From CAZSMK01 sp964608095 (lineage in GTDB: Bacteria; Sumerlaeota; Sumerlaeia; MWCT01; JAGHBZ01), in the NCBI GenBank assembly GCA_964608095.1, contig CAZSMK010000026.1:62001-126000 (forward strand): a DNA stretch of 64,000 nucleotides, read 5' to 3'. Below the pieces are notes generated by a model. That model was not told where the DNA came from. It saw only the letters and a list, made by a program, of their open reading frames with translations, and did not search any database. Shown here piece after piece: positions 27,366 to 35,779 of the stretch. Position 1 is the stretch's first letter, and each line of letters starts with the position of its first letter. The translations under genes were made by a program, and so were the position numbers.

Positions 27366-27758
27366 TCAATCTAATAGCTTCTTTTCAAAAATTACACGTT
27401 CCCATTCCAGCTGCGGGTAATGCCCAAAGTTTACCAACAAACCGAGTTTAACACCTGCAGCATTCAGGTAATTTATTACTTGTCCGCGATGTTCATCAAC
27501 AAGTTTTGAAACGGCTTTAATTTCCACAATGATGTTACCGTAACAAACAAAATCTGCTTTATACATCTGTCTCAATCTATGATCACGATACGATATGAAA
27601 AGTTCTTTTTGTGCTTCATAGGGAATGCCTTGATAATCAAATTCAATTTGAAGACATTCCTGATATACAGGTTCAAGAAAGCCACATCCTTTATTGTTAT
27701 AGACCTCGAAACAAGCACCTATGATTTTGTAACATTCATCCTTATAGAGCAAATCCAT
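27366..27758 (-). CDS. GxxExxY protein, PD-(D/E)XK nuclease-like
   Basis: A 130-residue protein with the family motif G26-x2-E29-x2-Y32 (GFLEPVY), then LxIE, an AQKELFISYRDH strand, and a nuclease-like core Asp69 (KADFVCYG) and Glu79-x-Lys81 (IIVEIKAVSKL), followed by GQVINYLNAAGVKLGLLVNFG. These are the acidic and Lys residues expected of a PD-(D/E)XK fold, so metal-dependent DNA binding or cutting is plausible; no function is proven for this family. The TGA stop touches the array on one side, and the other side is about 50 bases from the next unit. No strong ribosome site is visible. The gene appears to be part of the repeat unit or inserted into it. Confidence 0.85.
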   Translation of the reverse strand: MDLLYKDECYKIIGACFEVYNNKGCGFLEPVYQECLQIEFDYQGIPYEAQKELFISYRDHRLRQMYKADFVCYGNIIVEIKAVSKLVDEHRGQVINYLNAAGVKLGLLVNFGHYPQLEWERVIFEKKLLD

Positions 27759-27804
27759 ATGCTGTTCACCATGTACGATATTATTTAATGTTAATTAGTA
27801 TTTT

Positions 27805-28440
27805 TAATCGCGTTATTCGCGGGTGAATAAATCTTTTCTCTTGCCCGCTAATTACGCTAATTCACGCCAATTTTTTTTATTCGTGTCTATTCGCGTTATT
27901 CGCGGGTGAATAAAGATTTTTTATATATGCCCGCTAATTACGCTAATTACACTAATATTTTTTTTGCCCGCTAATTCACGCTAATTCACCCTAATTTTTT
28001 TTATTCGTGTCTATTCGCGTTATTCGCGGGCGAATAAATCTTTTCTCTTGCCCGCTAATCAAACTAATAATTTAAATTTTTAATCAGCGCCTATTCGCGT
28101 TATTCGTGGGTACATAATTTTTTTTCCCGCTAATTACGCTAATTACGCTAATTTTTTTATTCGTGTCGATTCGCGTTATTCGCGGGTGCATGAAGATTTT
28201 TTATATATGCCCGCTAATTCACGCCAATTTTTTTTATTCGTGTCGATTCGCGTTATTCGCGGGTGAATAAATCTTTTCTCTTGCCCGCTAATTACGCTAA
28301 TTCACGCTAATTTCTTTTTCGCGCCTATTCGCGTTATTCGCGGGTGCATAATTTTTTTTGCCCGCTAATTACGCTAATTACGCTAATTTTTTTTATTCGT
28401 GTCTATTCGCGTTATTCGCGGGTGCATAAATCTTTTAATC
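27805..28440. repeat. Hairpin-repeat array, right part
   Basis: About seven or eight more units of roughly 75-100 bases, with the same arms as the left part and spacers in order A, B, A, C, B, A, C, A. Some right arms are doubled or decayed (for example around 27965-28000 and 28060-28085). The segment 28186-28375 repeats the B-A-C triplet of 27182-27365 almost base for base, so the gene is flanked by direct copies of a three-hairpin block. The array ends 40 bases before the thiL stop codon. The spacers recur in three classes rather than being unique, so this is not a CRISPR array. Confidence 0.92.
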
Positions 28441-28480
28441 TCGTGTGTATACTTGCATAGAGTACTTTGAGGGAAGTAAA

Positions 28481-29500
28481 TCAGAAATGGCGGAAGGTGG
28501 TGTCGGTAACGTCGATTCTGTTCTCTTTCGCATCGACGAAGAGCAGTTCATTGGATGTCGTTACAAGCCCGATTTGACTGACACGGGTTTCAGGGCAGTG
28601 GCGCCGAAAAAGGTTGCTTACCTCAACCGGATCAGCTGATGTGGTGAAGAGCAGTTCATAGTCCTCGCCGCCGAAAAGTGCATAGTCCATCGCTTGTTTT
28701 CCTTGTTCCCGGCAATACTGCTCGAGCTCGTTCGATATGGGAAGGTTCTGAACAAAGACCTTGATCCCCACCGTGCTGAACCGCTTGATCAATCCCAGCT
28801 CGTTATGCACGCCGTCGCTTATATCAATCATCGCAGGATCAGTGAGGTGTGTGACTATGGCTCTGCCTTCTGAAATCCGCGCCACAGGCATAAGGTGACG
28901 ATGTACAAGATATGTTTCGACAGCTCCAGCGCCATAATTTATTTTACTCTGTAAGATTTTAAGGCCTGCCGCGGAGTCCCCGACAGTACCGGTGACATAG
29001 ACATGGTGCCCGGGTTTTGCGGCGCTTCGTAACGGAAGAGGCTCGGATTTCGGTTTTTTTCCTACAAGCATGACCGTAATCACCAGTCGCTCGCTCCTGA
29101 CCGTGTCGCCGTTTACGAGCGCCACTTTGTACGTTTCTCCCTCGTCTACCAATCCACGATAGATGTCTTCAACGATCGCGATCGCCATATGTTTCGGTGC
29201 AGCCAGAGAAACCAGATAAAACTCGGGTATCCCGCCCATAGCGGCGATATCGCTCAGATTGACTGCAAGAGATTTCCTCCCCAGCTTATAGGGATCAAAA
29301 TCGTTGACAAGAAAATGCGTCCCCTCGACGAGGGTATCGAGTGTGAGGAGGACGTAATCGGAGGCGTCGGGTGCGGGATCGATAACGGCGGTATCATCAC
29401 CGAATCCAAGCGCAACTCGCTTATCATCGAGGGGGTAAAATTTCTTCAATCGGTCAAGCAATCCCCATTCGCCAATATCGGAGAGATTCTTTTCGCTCAT
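28481..29500 (-). CDS. thiL: Thiamine-monophosphate kinase
   Basis: A 339-residue PurM-fold kinase that phosphorylates thiamine monophosphate to the active diphosphate. Signatures: VALGFGDDTAVI (Mg/ATP Asp pair), LLTLDTLVEGTHF, GRKSLAVNLSDIAAMGG, LVNGDTV, VYVTGTVGDSAAGL, MIDISDGV and FGGEDYELLFT. It is the last gene of thiE-thiC-thiL, six bases after thiC, and its end abuts the hairpin-repeat array. Confidence 0.96.
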   Translation of the reverse strand: MSEKNLSDIGEWGLLDRLKKFYPLDDKRVALGFGDDTAVIDPAPDASDYVLLTLDTLVEGTHFLVNDFDPYKLGRKSLAVNLSDIAAMGGIPEFYLVSLAAPKHMAIAIVEDIYRGLVDEGETYKVALVNGDTVRSERLVITVMLVGKKPKSEPLPLRSAAKPGHHVYVTGTVGDSAAGLKILQSKINYGAGAVETYLVHRHLMPVARISEGRAIVTHLTDPAMIDISDGVHNELGLIKRFSTVGIKVFVQNLPISNELEQYCREQGKQAMDYALFGGEDYELLFTTSADPVEVSNLFRRHCPETRVSQIGLVTTSNELLFVDAKENRIDVTDTTFRHF

Positions 29501-29506
29501 AGGCTC

Positions 29507-30808
29507 TTAATCTAATTCGTTAGAGATTTTTATTTTTTCCTGCGGTTTCGCCGCCTTCATGGAACAGAGGTCGCCACACATCGTACACACATCGGTAGAA
29601 TGAGGAACACGCGCGTTACGATACTCGCGAGCACGCTCAGGGTCCATGGCGAGAGAGAAGATCTTTTCCCAATCGCGCTCAGCACGTGCGCGAGATATTG
29701 CATCGTCCCACTCGCGTGCACCCCGGTAGCCTTTCTCGATGTCTCCTATGTGAGCCGCTATCTTTGACGCAATCACGCCCAGCCGTACGTCTTCAACGGT
29801 CGGAAGGCGGAGGTGTTCGGCAGGTGTGACGTAACAGAGAAAATCCGCGCCTGCCTGTGCCGCAACCGCACCGCCGACCGCACCTACGATATAATCGTAG
29901 CCGGGAGCGACATCCGTGCAAAGAGGACCGAGGACATAGAATGGGGCGCCTTTACACACTTTTTTCTCGATAAGGACATTCGCGGCAACCTCGCCGAGAG
30001 GAACGTGACCGGGTCCCTCGATCATAACCTGCACGCCTGCATCCACGGCGCGGTCCCGCAACTCGCTGATTACGACGAGTTCATCGATCTGGATCGAGTC
30101 GGTTGCGTCGTGAATGCAGCCGGGTCGCAGTCCGTCACCGAGACTGAACGTCACATCATATTCCCGGACGATGTCGATGATTTCGTCGTACGCGGTATAG
30201 AAAGGATTTTCCTCGCCATGAGTCCGCATCCAGCGAATGATAAACGAGCCGCCACGACTGACCACGTCCATGATGCGCGACTTGCGCTCGATCTTTTCCA
30301 GCGCACGAAGCGTGACTCCGCTATGTATGGTGATAAAATCCACACCGGACTCGGCTTGACGCCTTATCACGTCCAGAATATGGTCATGCGTCATATCCTC
30401 TATCGCTTTGCCCGCGCGGAGCAGCTCGATTGCCACCTGGTAGATAGGCACCGTTCCTACCGGCACCGCCGACTCTTTTATCACCTTTTTCCTGATAATA
30501 TCCAGATTCCCACCGATGCTGAGGTCCATAACCGTATCCGTACCGGCTTCAATAGCGGTGTCGAGTTTCTTCAGTTCTTCAACCAGATTGCAGTAATCGG
30601 GCGATGTCCCGATATTTGCATTCACTTTGGTGGCAAGACGCTCGCCTATACCGATCGGTTCAATATCGTGCCGAATATTTTTAGGAATAACCACTCTTCC
30701 CCGTGCGATAAGGTCCCTGAGTTCCTCCGGCGAAATCTGTTCCTTTTCAGCGACTTTTTGCATCTCAGGCGTAATTGTACCCTGTATGGCTGACTCCAGT
30801 TGTGTCAT
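29507..30808 (-). CDS. thiC: Phosphomethylpyrimidine synthase
   Basis: A 433-residue ThiC of the short type without the long N-terminal extension of enterobacterial forms. It makes the thiamine pyrimidine (HMP-P) from aminoimidazole ribotide by radical SAM chemistry. The radical cluster motif CTMCGDLC (CX2CX4C) is near the C-terminus. MDLSIGGNLDIIR, FITIHSGVT, LGDGLRPGC, MIEGPGHVPL and GPLCTDVAPGYDYI are intact. It lies 35 bases after thiE and 6 before thiL. Confidence 0.97.
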   Translation of the reverse strand: MTQLESAIQGTITPEMQKVAEKEQISPEELRDLIARGRVVIPKNIRHDIEPIGIGERLATKVNANIGTSPDYCNLVEELKKLDTAIEAGTDTVMDLSIGGNLDIIRKKVIKESAVPVGTVPIYQVAIELLRAGKAIEDMTHDHILDVIRRQAESGVDFITIHSGVTLRALEKIERKSRIMDVVSRGGSFIIRWMRTHGEENPFYTAYDEIIDIVREYDVTFSLGDGLRPGCIHDATDSIQIDELVVISELRDRAVDAGVQVMIEGPGHVPLGEVAANVLIEKKVCKGAPFYVLGPLCTDVAPGYDYIVGAVGGAVAAQAGADFLCYVTPAEHLRLPTVEDVRLGVIASKIAAHIGDIEKGYRGAREWDDAISRARAERDWEKIFSLAMDPERAREYRNARVPHSTDVCTMCGDLCSMKAAKPQEKIKISNELD

Positions 30809-30843
30809 CTATCCCTCACCTTCTCGTTTACTTTTAAGATAGT

Positions 30844-31494
30844 TCAAGATTTATGTGCATTAAGGATTATGTCGTTGAGATTACGTGTAGCAGCAACGAT
30901 ATCAGTCGAGGTCATCACCGCTGAAAGCACTCCTATCAATTTCACGCCTTTTTCGAGCACCTTGTAAATATTGTCGGGAGTAATACCACCGGTGGCAACC
31001 ATCGGGAAGTTGAGATTCTCCATCGCCCACTCGAGAATGGGAACCCCGAGCGTGGGGTACTCGGTCTCCTTATCGGTGCGAAAAATCGGGCCTATGGTCA
31101 CATAGTCTACATCCCGTGTGCCCACGCCTTTAAGCATCTGGAAAAAATCATGCGTGCTTAAGCCGATAATTTTATCCTTGCCCATGATTTCGCGGGCTAT
31201 ATCAATGGGCATATCGTTCTGACCAAGGTGCACTCCATCAGCATCGATCTCCCGCGCTAAATAGGGATTCCTCTCTATAATGAGAAGTCCGTTGAACTCC
31301 CCTATTATTCCCTTGAGCCGTTTCCCTATAAGGAGAAGATCATCAAAAGGCGTCACTCTATCCCTTATCTGGATAATGCGTGCACCACCGACAAGCACCG
31401 CTTGAATCGTTTCCTCGTAGCTACGTCCACCGGCAAGGTTGATGTCGGTTATTACGTATAACCCCGGCTTCGATAATAACTCCTTGTTTGTCAT
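30844..31494 (-). CDS. thiE: Thiamine-phosphate synthase
   Basis: A 216-residue TIM-barrel enzyme that joins the pyrimidine and thiazole halves of thiamine. Motifs: LYVITD at the N-terminus, GGARIIQIRDR, DADGVHLGQNDMP, IIGLSTHD, YVTIGPIFRTDKE, PMVATGGITPDN. It is first in the thiE-thiC-thiL operon. In the 240 bases upstream I could not find the conserved boxes of a TPP riboswitch, so control may be by another route. No thiazole genes (thiG, thiH, thiS) are in the window. Confidence 0.94.
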   Translation of the reverse strand: MTNKELLSKPGLYVITDINLAGGRSYEETIQAVLVGGARIIQIRDRVTPFDDLLLIGKRLKGIIGEFNGLLIIERNPYLAREIDADGVHLGQNDMPIDIAREIMGKDKIIGLSTHDFFQMLKGVGTRDVDYVTIGPIFRTDKETEYPTLGVPILEWAMENLNFPMVATGGITPDNIYKVLEKGVKLIGVLSAVMTSTDIVAATRNLNDIILNAHKS

Positions 31495-31738
31495 CTGATA
31501 GTTATTCCCAATTCTATTTCGTACTTACCTGTAAACCGTACACAAGGGAACGGCTGTCTGTAACATGAGTAAGAAGTGGTCTTTATTCACTGATTTTCAG
31601 AGAAAAACACCTATAACCTTAAAGAAGAACAGCGCTTCCCTGAAGAAATTCTAAGAGCCTCTTCTGATAACCTCTAAATATTTATTTTCTCTCTTGTTTG
31701 GAGGAAAAGTCAAGAATGATGGGATTAAGGAGAATAAC

Positions 31739-31870
31739 AGAGCACTTCGCGAAATAGGGGTTTTTTGAGGAGAATGAGCCAGTATATGTGGCGCGAGGTC
31801 TCACGCCGATACAAGGCGTAGACGCGTCTGCGCAGTCCAAGATTGAATTTCGGATAGCCTATCTTTGATC
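31739..31870. repeat. Dispersed repeat module A, copy 2
   Basis: The second copy of the 434-560 module. The palindrome here is GCGTAGACGCGTCTGCGC at 31816-31833, one base off perfect. A second small repeat follows at 31880-31945 (GAATTTCGTTTTGCTCTTCC then GGGTCGTTCGGG), and a variant of that lies at 32187-32222. Short open frames here are not gene-like. Confidence 0.75.
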
Positions 31871-32642
31871 TCGTATTTGATACCATAGAATGAATTTCGT
31901 TTTGCTCTTCCGCCGGGGGTCGTTCGGGCCGAACGACCCTACTCGGCATTGAATAAAAATAGATTAGTGTAGATAAGTGAAAATCCGTGGTTCGATCATT
32001 GTTTTAAAGATTTTTTATCCGGTTTTTTCGCACAAAGGGAAAAATCTTTGGGTGTCGGATCATTTATATATATCAGCCTTTCAGGCTGAGGCTTGTGGGG
32101 GGAACGTGACCCAGGGCGAATGCCCGCCACGGCGCGTCTACGATTCGCTAAAGCGAAATCTTCGACCAGTATTTAATACCTTAATATGAATTTCGTTTTG
32201 AACTCTTGCCGGGGTCGTTCGGGTCAGAATGAAATTCTTTAAAAAAAGCACGACACCGATTTCGATTTCGATAGCGATTTCGATTATGCGCACCAATACT
32301 GTTGAAAAAGGATATGAGAAGAAATTTATTCGTGTAATTTGTGTAATTCGTTGTTGAAGAAAAGAGGGATTTTAGTTTGTAAAGAAATAAGTGTAGATAA
32401 GTGAAAATCCGTCGATACAAGCGAAATTTTCTTTATACATACTTTAACGCCGAGTCCGCAGAGAGAACCGCACGCAGAATTCGCAGAGAACTACATACAG
32501 AGACTAAAAAACTCGATAGCGATTCCGCTTTCGATTTCGATAGCGCGTACAACGCCAAGGGCGTGTACGAATGCGAGTACGAGTATGATTTGAATGACAA
32601 GCGGGGAGGGTTATTCTACAGTAAAGCGACAAGCGACTGCGA
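31871..32642. other. Gene-free, repeat-littered stretch
   Basis: No credible gene. The stretch contains short A/T-rich filler, two runs built on GATTTCGATAGCGATT (about 32255-32285 and 32513-32545), the two copies of GAATTTCGTTTTG described with module A, and at 32598-32628 a partial copy of the start of module B (GACAAGCGGGGAGGGTTATT). Composition and texture match the 240-900 stretch, suggesting a shared origin. Confidence 0.6.
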
Positions 32643-32701
32643 GTACGTGTACGTGTACGTGTATGTGTACGTGTGCGTGTATGTGTATGTGTACGTGTAC
32701 G
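32643..32701. repeat. 59-bp alternating purine-pyrimidine tract
   Basis: The tract is made of GTACGT and GTATGT words and alternates purine and pyrimidine without a break for 59 bases, with one GTGCGT variant. Such DNA can adopt the left-handed Z form under negative supercoiling. It is preceded by GCGACTGCGA and followed, after GATTAGGC, by another short alternating piece (GCGCAC, CACGCGTGCG). It sits just before module B copy 2; module B copy 1 is preceded by a much shorter relative (GAGTACGTGTGCG). Confidence 0.85.
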
Positions 32702-32765
32702 ATTAGGCGCACGCTCACGCGTGCGAGTGATAAAGGGGAGGCTTATCCTACAGTACCGAAAAGGG

Positions 32766-32940
32766 GTGACAAGCGAGGACGCTTATTCTACATTTTTTTC
32801 GCTGAGGTAACAAGTTTTGAAAGCGTCCTGAAAGTGTCTCAACATCCAGCTCAAAGGCTAATCTTTTGTAGTAAAGAAGATTCGCAATGTCCTGCTGAGT
32901 CTTGTATGATGTGCTTCTCCCAATTTCGCGAATGACTCAG
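32766..32940. repeat. Dispersed repeat module B, copy 2
   Basis: The second copy of the 726-900 module, about 80 percent or more identical by eye and in the same orientation. Longest exact shared words include GTGTCTCAACATCCAGC and TGTGCTTCTCCCAATTTCGC. The next gene (radical SAM, 33031) starts 91 bases after it, as the Rrf2 gene starts 84 bases after copy 1, so the module is found just upstream of a coding region in both places. Confidence 0.75.
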
Positions 32941-33030
32941 AATAACAAAAGAAGCTATGTAAACTCATTGACTCATCCAACCTGACTATGATAAAAATAA
33001 ATATATATTCCGGCTTTACATGATTGAGCT

Positions 33031-34476
33031 ATGCAATTGAAAAAAATCACATTCCTTACCCCGCCGGCACTGGTCAGTAAACTTGCGGCTGACCGCGTAT
33101 TCGGGTGCAACTACGGCTATTATCCCGTACCTAATATTTTCATTTTAACCTGTGCGGCGGTTCTCGAGCAGGAAGGATTCACCGTCAAATACGTCGACGG
33201 CGCGATTGAAAAATGGACGGAAAACGATCTAATTGATTTCCTCAAACGAGACGACAGCGATCTCTATATCATTTATACCGTCTACCTGGCGAAAGAAACC
33301 GATCTAAAAACCCTGAAGTTGATCCGCGAATATAAAGGGAACATGCCGGTCATATTCATGGGACCGGTTCCCACGGAAATCCCCGAAATGTTTATGCGGG
33401 ATGATAACGTATTCGTGGTGCGTGGCGAACCGGAAATGACACTCAAGGAATTCACCCTCGCCTTGCAGGGCGGACATTCACCTGAAGGCATCAAGAGCCT
33501 TTCCTTCAGAACCAACGGCTCGATCAAACATAACGAGCTTCGATCCGTAGTCAACGATCTCGATTCTTTACCTCTTCCTGCACGGCATCTCATCAAAAAG
33601 GGGAAATACTACAATCCTAAAATAGGGGTACAACCGTTTACGGTAGTGTTGACCTCCCGTGGATGCAGTTATAAGTGCACTTACTGTGTTCCTTGTTCGC
33701 TCTCCTATGCGCGCGAGCTCGAGTATCGCTGCACGCTTGGTAGAAAACCACCGGTGCGTCAACGCTCCGCAGAAAATGTTCTCACAGAAATCAGGCAACT
33801 CAAAAAAGAAGGATATCGCTCTATCGGCTTCATCGACGATCAATTTATCTGGGATGAGCAACGCGTGCTCGATATCAGCAAGGGACTCGAGGAGATTGAC
33901 ATCGAGTGGGGGTGTCTTGCTCGAGCCGACCGGCTCAACGAACGCCTTGTGCGCGCATTCGCCCGCGCGAAATGCCAATATGTGGATATCGGCGTTGAAT
34001 CCTTCAACCAGCAAGTCCTCGACGATATCAAGAAGGACCTTGACGTTAACACCATATTTTACGCAATCGACCTGCTCAAGAAGTACAATATTACGGCGAA
34101 GATCAACGTGCTGATCGCCGCCTCACCGCTTGAAACCGAGGAGACCATCAAGGAAAATATCCGTATTATCAGACGACTCAAACCCGATTCGGTGATGTAT
34201 GGCATTACGAATCCCTTCCCCGGCACGGTATTCAACAAAATCGCGCGACGGGAAGGCTGGATGCTTTTTGATGAGTACAAACCCGTGGACGTCCAGAAAG
34301 AGTGTATCATCTCGTACCCGCACCTGAGCAATCGCCAGATAGAACATCTCGCTCGTCAAGCCAATATCCGCTTCTTCCTCTCGCCCTCATTTCTCGCTCA
34401 AAACCTCGCAAAAATACGCTCTCCCAAGGCGCTGTTCAACGCACTTGTAACTTTTAAACGTAAACTCTTCGACTAA
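33031..34476 (+). CDS. B12-binding-domain radical SAM protein
   Basis: A 481-residue protein. Residues 1-165 resemble the cobalamin-binding Rossmann domain of class B radical SAM enzymes (LTPPAL, VDGAIEKW, VIFMGPVPTE, VVRGEPE). The radical SAM core starts near 205 with SRGCSYKCTYC (CX3CX2C binding the 4Fe-4S cluster and SAM), then GFIDDQFIWD, CLARADRLNE and VDIGVES. The usual DxHxxG cobalamin motif is not obvious, so base-off B12 binding is doubtful. Such enzymes are often methyltransferases or remodel lipids and glycans. No ribosome site is strong at this ATG. The substrate is unknown. Confidence 0.87.
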   Translation: MQLKKITFLTPPALVSKLAADRVFGCNYGYYPVPNIFILTCAAVLEQEGFTVKYVDGAIEKWTENDLIDFLKRDDSDLYIIYTVYLAKETDLKTLKLIREYKGNMPVIFMGPVPTEIPEMFMRDDNVFVVRGEPEMTLKEFTLALQGGHSPEGIKSLSFRTNGSIKHNELRSVVNDLDSLPLPARHLIKKGKYYNPKIGVQPFTVVLTSRGCSYKCTYCVPCSLSYARELEYRCTLGRKPPVRQRSAENVLTEIRQLKKEGYRSIGFIDDQFIWDEQRVLDISKGLEEIDIEWGCLARADRLNERLVRAFARAKCQYVDIGVESFNQQVLDDIKKDLDVNTIFYAIDLLKKYNITAKINVLIAASPLETEETIKENIRIIRRLKPDSVMYGITNPFPGTVFNKIARREGWMLFDEYKPVDVQKECIISYPHLSNRQIEHLARQANIRFFLSPSFLAQNLAKIRSPKALFNALVTFKRKLFD

Positions 34477-34582
34477 AACGGGTTGTGGAATTTTAGGATA
34501 AAACACACCTATTCATGAGTGATTCTTTCTTACGCGCGCAAGAACTCTTTTTATCTTTATATTCAAAAAGGGGGATAACGAA

Positions 34583-35757
34583 ATGAATATCGTAAGAAGT
34601 GGGTCAGGTGCTTTATGGGTAGCGAGTATAGTCCTCATCGGAGTTGTTTTGATCGGCTGTCAGCGAGAAAACACATCCGCACAACACAAACCATCCGCAA
34701 AGACAAGTAATAAAAATGACATTGCCGGTATATACTTGACTACGAGGAGTACCGCACGCCACCTCCTTCTATCATTTCAACCCCTATCGCCAACTTTCTT
34801 GAGATTCAGGTGAGCATAAAGGTAATGAGCGTGGGCGCGGTATTCATGATGTTGCAAGGCGACCGTGAAGCGGCGCTCGATATTCTTCTTGCATCCTATC
34901 ATTTAGGTCAGATGATGAACAAAGATGATACGATACTTGCACACCTTATCGGTATAGCTGTCCGTGCTATTGCTACTGAAGGACTGGCAATCTATGCCCT
35001 TAATTGCTGCGAGAAGGTTGAAGAGGTTGAGCAATTGTGGGAACAACTCGAGCGGCTCGAACAAAATATCTACACTATTGACCGCGACACCTTGTTCGCT
35101 TATGAAACTCCCCTCGGCTCCTTGCTACCCGAAAGGTACCACCCTAATTACCTTGAAGCCATGGTGCGCCACAATGTGACCACCGCAAAGTTCGAGATTT
35201 TACGAACTGCCACCGCGGCATGGTACCGAGCAATCAAGCAGGGGAAGTTTCCGGAGACGTCCGAGGATTTTGCGTCCTTACTCCCTGAAGGACCTCCCGC
35301 AGACCCTTTCGATTCCGAACCTCTAAAATTTAGAACCGACGACGATCTGTTTGTCTGCTATAGTTATGGACCGGATGAAAAGGACAACCGCGCTGCCTTC
35401 GCGTACGACCCGACCAATGGGACTATCAGTCCGGGCGATATCTTCACGAACGTTCCTTTACAAAGAACGTACCCATTCCCACGAGATGGTATTCATGCCT
35501 CTTCGGCTCGGGAGGTCAGGGAAATATTCGCGCGGGGGCTTCCTCGGTACCCTTTTGCAAGTACACGCGGTAAGCCGTTTGGGATCTCCAACACCAAGCC
35601 GGTGATGATATACAGTTTCGGTCCCGATGCCAACAAATGGGAGGCAAGAGAGCAGGGCAAGTGCTACGTCCCGGAAGTCCCTTACGATCCCACCAATGGC
35701 ACAGTCTCTGAAGGTGATCTTTTCATGACCGTCCCAACCCCCGATAATACTCCTTGA
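34583..35757 (+). pseudogene. Lipoprotein gene with a frameshift near 34730
   Basis: The N-terminal part (34583, behind AGGGGG) has a lipoprotein signal ending in VLIGCQ. It runs to a stop at 34811-34813 in that frame. The conserved-looking sequence switches frame near the TATATA tract at 34729-34734: the new frame reads LDYEEYRTPPPSIISTPIANFLEIQ and continues openly to 35757. The body has a helical middle, then two similar C-terminal units (CYSYGPDEKDNRAAFAYDPTNGT and YSFGPDANKWEAREQ...YDPTNGT), like the minor-pseudopilin-type tail seen in planctomycete-like proteins. It may be a real frameshift, a slip site or a sequencing error. Function unknown. Confidence 0.7.
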
Positions 35758-35779
35758 AATATTGACGACCGCTTGATGA

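Noticed and set aside
27182..28440. Possible CRISPR array
   Set aside because: The units repeat in their spacers too (three recurring classes), unit lengths vary, and no cas genes are present. It is a hairpin-repeat array.
31495..31738. TPP riboswitch upstream of thiE
   Set aside because: The conserved boxes could not be found on the minus strand by eye.
32401..32935. Two open frames of about 100 codons encoding Tyr-Val or Cys-Thr repeats
   Set aside because: They come from the alternating GTACGT tract and module B; no ribosome site and no protein-like composition.
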